Shown piece by piece: positions 17,321 through 24,284 of a DNA stretch of 64,000 bases. Below the pieces are notes generated by a model that made no database searches, was not told the origin of the DNA, and saw only the letters and a program-made list of their open reading frames with translations. A program made the translations under genes and the position numbers. Each line of letters starts with the position of its first letter. The stretch's first letter is position 1. The stretch comes from Polyangiaceae bacterium (GTDB lineage Bacteria > Myxococcota_A > Polyangia > Polyangiales > Polyangiaceae): positions 248,001 to 312,000 of the forward strand of contig JADJYE010000003.1 in NCBI GenBank assembly GCA_016719945.1, given 5' to 3'.

Positions 17321-18696
17321 CAGTCGACCTCACAGCAGCCCGCGCCGATGCTCTCCTTCAGCGTCTCGGTCTTGAGCAGGAAGCTTCCGGTCGTCACGAC
17401 CGCCTCACCTGCGACGATGCCCTCGATGATCTCGAGCTTGTCCTCGCCCACGCTCGCCCCGATCTTGACGTGGCGTGTCTCGTACAGGTCCTTCGCGAGC
17501 TTCACGAACACGACCCTCTGCTCTCGCGCGCGCTGGACCGCCGCGCGCGGCACGACGACGTGATTCTTGCCTTTGTCGTCCAGGATGCGTGCGCGGCCGA
17601 ACAGGTTCGCGCGTAGGGTGCCGTCCGGATTCGCGAGCGAGAGCCGCGCCTTTGCGGTCCGCGTTTGCGGATCGACGGAAGGCGCTAGGTACTCGATCGT
17701 CCCGAGGAGCTCGCGGCCGGCGAGCGCCTCGAGCGTGACCGCGACCTGCTGCCCGATGCGGACCTTCGCGAGGTCGGACTCCGGGACGTCAAGCTCGACC
17801 CAGACGCGAGAAGTGTCGACGATCTCGAACAGGAGACCGTTCAGCTCGACGACCTCTCCGATCGTCGGCTCGAGCGCGGTGACGACGCCGCCGATGGGAG
17901 CCTCGACGAGGTAACCGCCGACGCCGGGCGCAGCCTTGCCGACGACCGCGAGGGTGGCGGACAAGGCGTCGACCTCCGAGCGCGCCTCGGCGAGCTCCTT
18001 CTCGGCCCCGACGACCTCGGACCGCGTCGTGATCCCCTCGGCTTGAAGGTCCTTCTTCCGCTTCAGCTCTTCCTCCGCGGCCTTCACGCGCGCCGACGCG
18101 CCGCCGATCTTCGAGCGATCAGCGCCGACCTGGCCGCTCTCCACGACGGCGAGGGTGTCTCCCTTCTTCACCTGCGCGCCGATATCGACCTTGAGGGTCT
18201 TCACGGTGCCCGGAGCGCGCGCCCTGACGTGCGCCACCTTCGTCGCGTCGTACACGACCTTGGCTGGTACGGTGATCGACGCGGCCTCGGACGAGACCGA
18301 CGCGTCGACCGTCTCGATGCCGATCTGGTCGGCGGTCGCGGCGCTCTTCAAGCGCACCTTCGTCTTGTCCGCCGGAGCCGCCGAGGCTTGGGGTCGCGAT
18401 GGCGTGATGTCCTCGGCGGGGCGCCCCTTGCGTTCGGGGTGGCACAGCGGACACACCGACTCGGGAAACCCATGCTCTGCGCACCAGTCGCCCTTGGCCT
18501 GGAACACAGGGGCCAGCCTCGGGTTGCACTTCGTGCAGATCGCCTCGAGCACGCCGTGCTCCTCGCAGAGGGCGCCGCTGTCCGGCGCCGGGGTGGGCGG
18601 GTTGGCGGTCGCGGACGCCGAGCCGACGTCGGCCGGACCACCGGCGCAGCCGATTGCAAGGATCAGCAAGAGACAGTTGTCGCGGAGCAGGCGCAT
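17320..18696 (-). CDS. CzcB-like RND adaptor lipoprotein with N-terminal Cys/His modules
   Basis: 458 aa. Lipobox LAIGC at 13-17, then a low-complexity linker and two copies of a metal-ligand module, C44-x2-H47-x6-C54-x2-C57 and C72-x2-H75-x6-C82-x2-C85 (text CEEHGVLEAICTKC and CAEHGFPESVCPLC). The adaptor core follows from ~110: VPAKVVYDATKVAHVRARAPG, lipoyl VKKGDTLAVVESGQVG, a coiled-coil hairpin (~180-230), WVELDVPESDLAKVRIGQ, and a C-terminal ending GAGCCEVD. The same module occurs twice in the lipoprotein encoded next door. It may hand metal to the pump or sense it; the binding is inferred from ligand spacing. Confidence 0.9.
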   Translation of the reverse strand: MRLLRDNCLLLILAIGCAGGPADVGSASATANPPTPAPDSGALCEEHGVLEAICTKCNPRLAPVFQAKGDWCAEHGFPESVCPLCHPERKGRPAEDITPSRPQASAAPADKTKVRLKSAATADQIGIETVDASVSSEAASITVPAKVVYDATKVAHVRARAPGTVKTLKVDIGAQVKKGDTLAVVESGQVGADRSKIGGASARVKAAEEELKRKKDLQAEGITTRSEVVGAEKELAEARSEVDALSATLAVVGKAAPGVGGYLVEAPIGGVVTALEPTIGEVVELNGLLFEIVDTSRVWVELDVPESDLAKVRIGQQVAVTLEALAGRELLGTIEYLAPSVDPQTRTAKARLSLANPDGTLRANLFGRARILDDKGKNHVVVPRAAVQRAREQRVVFVKLAKDLYETRHVKIGASVGEDKLEIIEGIVAGEAVVTTGSFLLKTETLKESIGAGCCEVD

Positions 18697-18697
18697 G

Positions 18698-19030
18698 TCA
18701 GCCGCCGGAGGGTTTGGCGGGGCGCTCGATCTTGAGCCCCGGGTTGCACTTCAGGCACTGCGACTCGGGCAGGCCGTGCTCCTCGCACCAATCTTTGGTC
18801 GCCTTGAAGGCGGGGATCAGATCGGCGTTGCAGCGCGTGCACTGCGACTCGGGGACGGCGTGCTCGCCACACCAATCCTCGTGTGAGCCGGGGGTGACAC
18901 CTCTTGGCGCGTGGCCAGCACCAGCGGCGCTGCTCTTGGCGGATGCGGTCGCGCTCGAGGTCGACGCACTGTCGCTGGCGCTGCAGCCGAAGGCCACGGA
19001 TGAATAGAGAACGAGAAGGATCCAACGCAT
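18698..19030 (-). CDS. Small lipoprotein with two C-x2-H-x6-C-x2-C modules
   Basis: 110 aa. Lipobox AFGC (Cys16), Ser/Ala/Thr-rich linker, then two modules: C54-x2-H57-x6-C64-x2-C67 and C82-x2-H85-x6-C92-x2-C95, within DWCGEHAVPESQCTRCN and DWCEEHGLPESQCLKCNP. The two units are near-identical to those at the N-terminus of the adaptor 1 bp downstream, so the lipoprotein looks like a detached copy of that region. Likely outer- or inner-membrane-tethered metal binder (Zn/Cd class ligands). I know no characterised family with this module. Confidence 0.8.
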   Translation of the reverse strand: MRWILLVLYSSVAFGCSASDSASTSSATASAKSSAAGAGHAPRGVTPGSHEDWCGEHAVPESQCTRCNADLIPAFKATKDWCEEHGLPESQCLKCNPGLKIERPAKPSGG

Positions 19031-19093
19031 GACAAACCTCCACCTGGGCGCGATCGCGCCCGAGAGTCCACGAGACGGGGGGCTAGTTGCGGG

Positions 19094-19510
19094 CTAGCGT
19101 CGTGGGACGTGGAGGATGTCGCCGAGTGTGCCGGTCGCCGGTTCACTGGGCACGGGCGCGAAGCTGATCAGCGTGTAGGCGGGCAGCAGAAGCGGTACGA
19201 CCGCGGGGAGCTCGAGCGTCGACGCCGGCATGCGTGCACAACATGCACCGCAATCGACCGGACAATCGCAGTCGCCAAGCTCCTCAAGAGGTTGCTCGTC
19301 GGCGACGAGGTCATCGGCAGCCGCATCGCCCTCGCCGGGACAGCACCGGTCGCCGTCGTCTTCGGTGCTCGTGGGTATGGGGGCGCGGGCGCTGCACGGC
19401 AGCGCCCACGCCAAGGCAGACGAGCTCGCCATCGCCAGCGCGAGGACGAACGCGACCAGCGCTCGGAGGAAGCGATCGAGGCGCAACGCACGTCGCCGCG
19501 CAGCGTTCAC
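19094..19510 (-). CDS. Cys-rich membrane-anchored/secreted small protein (RND-operon leader protein)
   Basis: 138 aa from the GTG at 19510; the frame stays open upstream without coding character. Basic N-terminus, a hydrophobic segment (FLRALVAFVLALAMASSSALA), an acidic stretch with CC (EDDGDRCCPGEGD), a Cys cluster DCDCPVDCGACCARM, then a tail beginning LPAVVPLLLPAYTL and ending ILHVPRR. A protein of the same layout is encoded at the head of the other Cus/Czc operon (46434-46785). Probably a periplasmic metal-binding accessory protein; no known domain recognised. Confidence 0.65.
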   Translation of the reverse strand: MNAARRRALRLDRFLRALVAFVLALAMASSSALAWALPCSARAPIPTSTEDDGDRCCPGEGDAAADDLVADEQPLEELGDCDCPVDCGACCARMPASTLELPAVVPLLLPAYTLISFAPVPSEPATGTLGDILHVPRR

Positions 19511-19566
19511 CGCGAGACTGTACCGCACCCCCCAGGGGGCAGCCAACCCGCGCTGGGCGGCTGACC

Positions 19567-20190
19567 TCACGCCGCCTCCCGGGCGAGGCCATGATCCCTC
19601 GTGGCCGCCGAACGCAGCGTTACCAGCGCTGATCGCATGAACAAGATCGCGATCCCGACGCCGACCGCGAAGTCGGGCCAGAGCGAATCGCTCCACGCAA
19701 CGATGGCGCCCGCTGCCAGCACCGCCCCGTTCGCGATCAGATCGTTGCGTGAGCAGGTCCAGGCGGCTGCCATGTTCATGTCGTCGCTGCGATGGCGCAT
19801 GAGCAGCGCGAGGCACGCCGCGTTCACGGCCAGCGCCAAGAGGCCGAACGCGCCGATCGCCTCTGCGGAGGGCGTCATCCCGCTCCACGCGCGAAGGCCC
19901 GCGGAAATGAGGACTCCGATGGAGGTGAGGGCCATCAGCGCACCCTTGAGCATCGTCGCGCGGGCTTTCCAGAGATCACCGCGTCGCAGCACCAACAGCG
20001 TCGCACCGTAGGCGAGCGCGTCGCCGAGCATGTCGAGCGAATCTCCCAGCAGCGCCGACGACCTCGCGAGGTGGCCGGCGAGCGCCTCGACCACGAACAT
20101 CCCGAGGTTCAGGCCGAGCACGACGCGCAAGACGCGGCCTTGCGTCGCGGCCAACGCCTCGGCGGTCTGGTCGCAGGAACAGCACTCCAT
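19567..20190 (-). CDS. Short cation diffusion facilitator-type transporter
   Basis: 207 aa from the ATG at 20190. Cation-efflux family membrane domain only: helices with GLNLGMFVVEALAG, LLGDSLDMLGDALAYGATLL (Asp-rich metal site of TM2), and WTCSRNDLIANGAVLAAGAI (TM5 equivalent, with CSRND where many CDFs have His-x3-Asp). The cytoplasmic C-terminal metal-sensing domain of classic CzcD is missing. The extreme N-terminus is Cys-rich (MECCSCDQ), a possible metal-capture tail. It sits between the ECF sigma gene and the czc genes on the same strand; Zn/Cd/Co export is the likely role. Confidence 0.85.
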   Translation of the reverse strand: MECCSCDQTAEALAATQGRVLRVVLGLNLGMFVVEALAGHLARSSALLGDSLDMLGDALAYGATLLVLRRGDLWKARATMLKGALMALTSIGVLISAGLRAWSGMTPSAEAIGAFGLLALAVNAACLALLMRHRSDDMNMAAAWTCSRNDLIANGAVLAAGAIVAWSDSLWPDFAVGVGIAILFMRSALVTLRSAATRDHGLAREAA

Positions 20191-20228
20191 GGCTCTCACC
20201 GTGGAGACGCTCGAAGCCCAGCCTTGAA

Positions 20229-20750
20229 TTACACCACGGCTGTCGCGCAGCGACAGCTCTGACATTCCCGCGACGATTTGCAGCCGCAGCACGCTTCGAG
20301 CCGGTCGCGAAGCGCCTTCCTCGCTCGGTGCAGCCGGACGGTCGTGTTGTTGAGGGTCAGCCCCAGGGCTCGGGCCGCGTTCTCGAGCGGCTCCTCACGA
20401 ACGTCCACGAGCGTAAGGATCTCTCGATAGGCGTCCGGAAGCTCGTACAACAAGGCGACTCCGCATGCGCAGCTCCCACCCTCGAACGGCGGCATCGCGG
20501 AGCTCGGTCCGAGGTCGTCCACAACGCGCGCCGCGCGAGCCCCCGCGCGCAAGTGGTCGGTAAGCGTGGTGCGGAGCACCTGATAGAACCACGGAATGAC
20601 CGACGTTTCCGAGCGAAGCGCTCGGCTCGACCGCGCCGCCGTGAGAAACGCTTGTTGGAGGACGTCCTCGGCGTCGGCCGGCACGGCCAGCCGGTGCCGG
20701 AGGAATGCGAGGAACTCGTCGCGGCGCATCAGGAGCGGCGTGAGGTCCAC
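20229..20750 (-). CDS. CorE-like ECF sigma factor with C-terminal Cys-rich metal-sensing tail
   Basis: 173 aa from a GTG at 20750 (an ATG at 20729 would cut into region 2). Region 2: RRDEFLAFLRHRL, ADAEDVLQQAFL, PWFYQVLRTTLTDHLR; region 4: LPDAYREILTLVDVREEPLE and LGLTLNNTTVRLHRARKAL. It ends with ACCGCKSSRECQSCRC, six Cys in 15 residues. Myxococcus xanthus CorE (copper) and CorE2 (cadmium/zinc) are ECF sigma factors controlled by just such a Cys-rich C-terminal domain, with no anti-sigma factor. None is encoded here either. Downstream CDF and CzcA-type genes suggest Zn/Cd control as with CorE2, but metal specificity is inference. Confidence 0.9.
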   Translation of the reverse strand: MDLTPLLMRRDEFLAFLRHRLAVPADAEDVLQQAFLTAARSSRALRSETSVIPWFYQVLRTTLTDHLRAGARAARVVDDLGPSSAMPPFEGGSCACGVALLYELPDAYREILTLVDVREEPLENAARALGLTLNNTTVRLHRARKALRDRLEACCGCKSSRECQSCRCATAVV

Positions 20751-20870
20751 AGGGGGACGGTAGCACGCGAACGAGAGCTGGTGAGGCCAGCCGCTGATTG
20801 GGAGGCGCACAGCGCCACTTACGCAGCCTGCTTCGGGCGGCAGGCTCGGCCGCGCCGTCGCGCGACCGGC

Positions 20871-21578
20871 TCAGTCGACGATCCGAATCTTCGTGCCCTT
20901 CTTCACGAAGCGCGCGACCTCGTCGATCTCGTCGTTGTCGAGGGCGATGCAGCCGAGCGTCCAGTCCGAGCTCTTGTGCTCGCCGTCGGACATGTCTCCT
21001 CGTCGACCGTGGAGCGCGATGCCGAAGCCGATGTTGGCGTTGGGCGGGATCTTCCCCTCGGCCTTCATGCGAGCGTGCCGCTTCACGTCCTCGTAGTTCG
21101 GATACGAGACGCCGAGCAGCGTGTGCCATGGGCTCGTCGCGAGCTTGCCGGTGATCTGGTACTCGCCGACCGGCGTGACGCCGTCGCCCTCGCGCAGCTT
21201 CGGCCCCGCGCCGCCGTAGCCGAGCGCGACTCGGTAGGTCTTCACGACGGTGTCTCCGGCGACGAGGTGGAGCCGGTGGGCCTGCTTCTCGACCAGCACC
21301 AGGGTGACCGACGGCGCGGGCTCTCGGTGCAGCGCGCCGTCATCGCAGCGGAGACCGCTGGGGCACGGGTCGCTCGCGGGCACGGCAGGCGCTGGCTGCG
21401 TGACGGCGACCGCGGAGGTCGGCGGGGGCGCCCCCGCGGGGTCGGGTGCTCGCGTCAGCGAGCTCTCCCGGGCAGCCGCGCTCGGGGCAGGGGGTGGATC
21501 CTCTGCGATGGCGGGCGCTTGCGAGCACCCGAACAGGAACAGCCCGACCGCCCAGAGACCTCGTCCGCGACGCGCCAT
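20871..21578 (-). CDS. L,D-transpeptidase (YkuD) lipoprotein
   Basis: 235 aa from the ATG at 21578; an open frame from 21674 adds no plausible signal. Lipobox LFLFGC (~13-14), Pro/Ala-rich linker to ~80, then the YkuD fold: LVEKQAHRLHLVAG, GDGVTPVGEYQITGK, and the catalytic stretch IALHGRRGD...DWTLGCIALDNDEI with the conserved His and Cys. Acts on peptidoglycan in the periplasm (3-3 crosslinks or anchoring of lipoproteins). Transcribed toward the ECF gene but 120 bp away; no link to metal genes is evident. Confidence 0.88.
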   Translation of the reverse strand: MARRGRGLWAVGLFLFGCSQAPAIAEDPPPAPSAAARESSLTRAPDPAGAPPPTSAVAVTQPAPAVPASDPCPSGLRCDDGALHREPAPSVTLVLVEKQAHRLHLVAGDTVVKTYRVALGYGGAGPKLREGDGVTPVGEYQITGKLATSPWHTLLGVSYPNYEDVKRHARMKAEGKIPPNANIGFGIALHGRRGDMSDGEHKSSDWTLGCIALDNDEIDEVARFVKKGTKIRIVD

Positions 21579-21694
21579 CCTCGAGGCATCGGGCGAGACC
21601 GACGGAGTGTGACGCCCGGGCTGCGCGAGCATGCCGCGGCAGGCGCCCTGCGACCCCACCACGCCGTGGCTCAACCCAGTAGACTACGGGAGCG

Positions 21695-22955
21695 ATGGCA
21701 CCTTCCGTCCTGCGCCTGGTGTGGGCCTCTGCGCTGCTCGTCGGCTGCTTCGTCGACTCGATCAGCGCACCGGGCGCCGGCGGGAGCGGCGCGTCGACCC
21801 CCGCCGGAGGGGGCGGGGAAGGAGGCGGCGGAGCCACGCCGACGGGGGGCTCGCCGCCCGAGGGCGGGCAAGCGCAAGGGGGCAACGGCAGCGGCGGCGG
21901 AGACTGCGGCAACGGGATCGTCGAGCCCGGCGAAGACTGCGAGGACGACGATCCCGCCGACCCGCTCGACGGCTGCGTGGAGGGCTGCCGGTTCGGGCCG
22001 CTCGACGGCTGCGACAGCACCAGCGTGGCGCAGCTCGACCGCGGAAAGACGATCACGATCGCCGGCTCAACGGCAGGCGCCGCGGACGACATGACCCTCA
22101 ACGGAGACTTCGCTGGCCTCGCCTGCGACTCCGACGGGGCGGACATCTTCTATGTCGTGCGCGTGGTCGAGGCCGGGGCGGTCCGCGTCGCGCTCGAGGT
22201 CGGCCCCGACGGCAGCTGGGGCGGGTCGATGGAGAAGGGTGTGCTGCAGATCCGGAGCGGCTGCGACGCCGCCGACGCCGGGGAGGTCCTGCTCTGCGCT
22301 GAGACGACCGAGGTGCCCGGCTCGGATCCACCCGTCGGGCTGCTCGAGGCGCGCCTGTTCCCCGGGGCCGGGCAGCTGCTGGCGATCGGCGTCGACGGGC
22401 GAGGCAACGGCGAGATGGGGGACTACACCCTGACCATCGAGCACTTAGAATGTGGCGACGACGTCGTGCAGCCACCCGAGCAGTGCGACCAGGCGACCGA
22501 CTGCCAGGGCTGCCTGCTCGACGATCCCCTCAACCGCTGCGGCCCGGACGACTTTGACACCTTCAGCTTCATGAGCGCGGACGACCACTGCTACGTGCTC
22601 GAGGCGTCGACCGATCTCAACTTCTTCGAGGCGCGCGAGCGCTGCATCGAAATGGGCGGAGACCTCACCACGCTCAGCCCTGCGGCGGAGAAAGACGCCT
22701 TCGATGGGCTGTTCTTCCTCGGGGAGCTGGCCTGGGTCGGGCTTCAAGACTTCGCCCAGGACGGCACCTATACCTGGCTCGCGGGGCCCGACTACAGCGG
22801 CCCGTGGGAGCCCTCGAACCCCGACAACGGCGAGAGCAAGCCGCGCTGCGCGGCGCTCGAGGAGGACAGCGCGGTTCGCGAGCTGGGCGCTCGACTTCGC
22901 CTGTGACGACACCCAGCCCGCGTTCATGTGCGAGCTCCGCGGCGCGAACCCGTGA
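21695..22955 (+). CDS. Cys-rich lipoprotein with C-type lectin domain (frameshift near 22877)
   Basis: Lipobox LLVGC, Gly/Ala/Thr-rich linker (~25-70), a Myxo disulfide-type repeat CGNGIVEPGEDCEDDDPAD, a beta-sandwich region (~105-250) with DSDGADIFYV, a second CGDDVVQPPEQCD repeat, and a C-type lectin fold from ~285 (HCYVLEASTDLNFFEARERC, WVGLQDFAQDGTYTW). The first frame stops at 22906 just before the last lectin strands. The neighbouring frame supplies SWALDFACDDTQPAFMCELRG with the two closing Cys, stop 22955. One base removed at ~22873-22885 restores the fold. Surface-exposed, possibly sugar binding. A TAGACT hexamer and GGGAG precede the ATG. Confidence 0.8.
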
Positions 22956-23063
22956 CGGGCGGGCGCTCGCCCCGCCCGTCTTCGCAGCGTGAGGAGGCGA
23001 CCGATCTCGTCGGCCGCCCGCGCCGCCACGCTTCGAGACCCCATTGTCGTCTACACTTGCCGC

Positions 23064-23510
23064 ATGGTGCTCCTCGACCTCTTGCGCGCGACCCGCGCGC
23101 TCGATGAAGCGGGCGTCGAGCACGCGCTCGTCGGCGGCCTCGCCCTCGCGGTGTGGGGGGCTCCGCGCGCCACGAAGGACATCGATCTCCTCGTCCGAAC
23201 CGTGGACCTCGAACGCGCGGTGCAGGTCGCGAAGGATCAGGGCTTCGACATCGTCGCGCTGCGCATGAAGTTCCGCTATGGAATGGAGCTTCAGCGGGTC
23301 ACGCGCGCACGCGATGGGGAGCTGCTCACGCTCGATTTCCTCCTCGTGAACGACAGCCTCGAGCCCGTGTGGGCGTCGCGTGTCCGTCTCGCCGTGGGCG
23401 CGGGCGAGCTCACTGTGATCTCGCGCGACGCGCTCATCCAGATGAAGGCGCTCGCCGGCCGCCCGCAGGACATCGCGGACATCGAGCGCTTGAGGGCGAT
23501 CGACCGATGA
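23064..23510 (+). CDS. Nucleotidyltransferase-fold protein (MNT/AbiEii-like)
   Basis: 148 aa from the ATG at 23064. Minimal nucleotidyltransferase motif VGGLALAVWGAPRATKDID, with the GG loop and D-x-D metal-binding pair (DID), then a C-terminal helix RDALIQMKALAGRPQDIADI typical of this family. Such proteins act as antitoxins or toxins (AMPylating or CCA-adding MNT types) or as stand-alone regulators. It overlaps by 4 bp with a small downstream gene, an arrangement common in toxin-antitoxin modules. A TACACT hexamer 6 nt before the ATG suggests a leaderless transcript. Confidence 0.8.
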   Translation: MVLLDLLRATRALDEAGVEHALVGGLALAVWGAPRATKDIDLLVRTVDLERAVQVAKDQGFDIVALRMKFRYGMELQRVTRARDGELLTLDFLLVNDSLEPVWASRVRLAVGAGELTVISRDALIQMKALAGRPQDIADIERLRAIDR

Positions 23511-23707
23511 CGCCGACGAAGCTCGACCTGTCTCCCGACGCCATCCTGGAGAGGCTGAGACAGGCGAGCGATGTGTCAGATCTGCGCGCAGAGCGTCGGC
23601 TCGACGCGAAGCTCGACATGTCGGCCGAGGGCATCGCGCGCCGCCTACGTGAGGTCTCCGAGCTGCTCGCGCTGTGCGAGTCACTGGGCGCCGCGAGCAG
23701 CGAGTAG
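23507..23707 (+). CDS. Small helical protein paired with the nucleotidyltransferase
   Basis: 66 aa, ATG overlapping the preceding stop (ATGA). It contains two versions of one short unit: KLDLSPDAILERLRQASDVS and KLDMSAEGIARRLREVSELL, separated by a charged segment. Predicted all-helical and highly charged, no known domain. The overlap and repeat suggest a partner protein binding the nucleotidyltransferase, possibly as a dimerising clasp. Function is unknown. Confidence 0.65.
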   Translation: MTPTKLDLSPDAILERLRQASDVSDLRAERRLDAKLDMSAEGIARRLREVSELLALCESLGAASSE

Positions 23708-23803
23708 CATGGCGCGCCCGAGTCGACTCGGCTCAGGCCGCGCCTCACTTCAGGGTGTAGCTCTCATCGCGACGCCCGTGCGCGCCACGCTCCGGGAGGC
23801 TTT

Positions 23804-23816
23804 GGGGCGGCGCCCC
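23804..23816. terminator. GC hairpin between convergent genes
   Basis: GGGGC-GGC-GCCCC, a 5-bp stem and 3-nt loop with no T-tract, lies in the 124-bp gap where the plus-strand pair and the minus-strand gene converge. It could stop transcription from both sides. The rest of the gap holds nothing clear. Confidence 0.3.
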
Positions 23817-23831
23817 GCGGGATCTGCCCCG

Positions 23832-24173
23832 TCACTTCTCGAGCAGCGACTTCATCCACGTGTGGATAGCCACCGAGGAGGGCAGCCCGACGGTCGAGGC
23901 CGAGAGCGACACCACCTGCTCGATGGCCCCCGGCTCGACCCCCGCCGCGAGCGCTTTGCGCACAGCCGAGCGCACCGCGCCTTCACGCATCGCGCCGATC
24001 GCGACCGCCAGCTTCACGAGGCGCTGGGTCTTGAGATCCAGCGGCCCCTCCCCACCGGCTGCGGCCATTAGAGCCCAGGCTTCGCCGAGCTTCGGGAAGC
24101 GCTTGGTGAACTCGTCGAAGGCCGCCGGGGCGGGGGCGAGATCCTTCTTTTCCGACATCTCCGATGTGCTCAT
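23832..24173 (-). CDS. Carboxymuconolactone decarboxylase-family protein
   Basis: 113 aa from the ATG at 24173. All-helical AhpD-like fold: FPKLGEAWALMAAAGG, LDLKTQRLVKLAVAIGAMRE, and AGVEPGAIEQVVSLSASTVG. The CxxC of true AhpD peroxidases is absent; there is no Cys at all, so a redox role is unlikely. Typical length for the single-domain subfamily. Upstream 110 bp show nothing clear. Confidence 0.85.
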   Translation of the reverse strand: MSTSEMSEKKDLAPAPAAFDEFTKRFPKLGEAWALMAAAGGEGPLDLKTQRLVKLAVAIGAMREGAVRSAVRKALAAGVEPGAIEQVVSLSASTVGLPSSVAIHTWMKSLLEK

Positions 24174-24284
24174 GGCTGTCTCCTTGCGCTGCGCGCCGGC
24201 GAAGTCAACCGACGCCCCCCCGGGGTTAATGCGCAAGGGGCTCAGCCCGCCACCTGGCCCGGCGCCCGCATCGCTGCCGGTGCG

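Noticed and set aside
20191..20228. Gap after the ECF gene considered as an anti-sigma gene
   Set aside because: Only 38 bp; the Cys-rich tail makes an anti-sigma factor unnecessary in CorE-type systems.
24174..24284. GC-rich gap considered as an RNA gene or riboswitch
   Set aside because: No stable long-range pairing or conserved element could be recognised.
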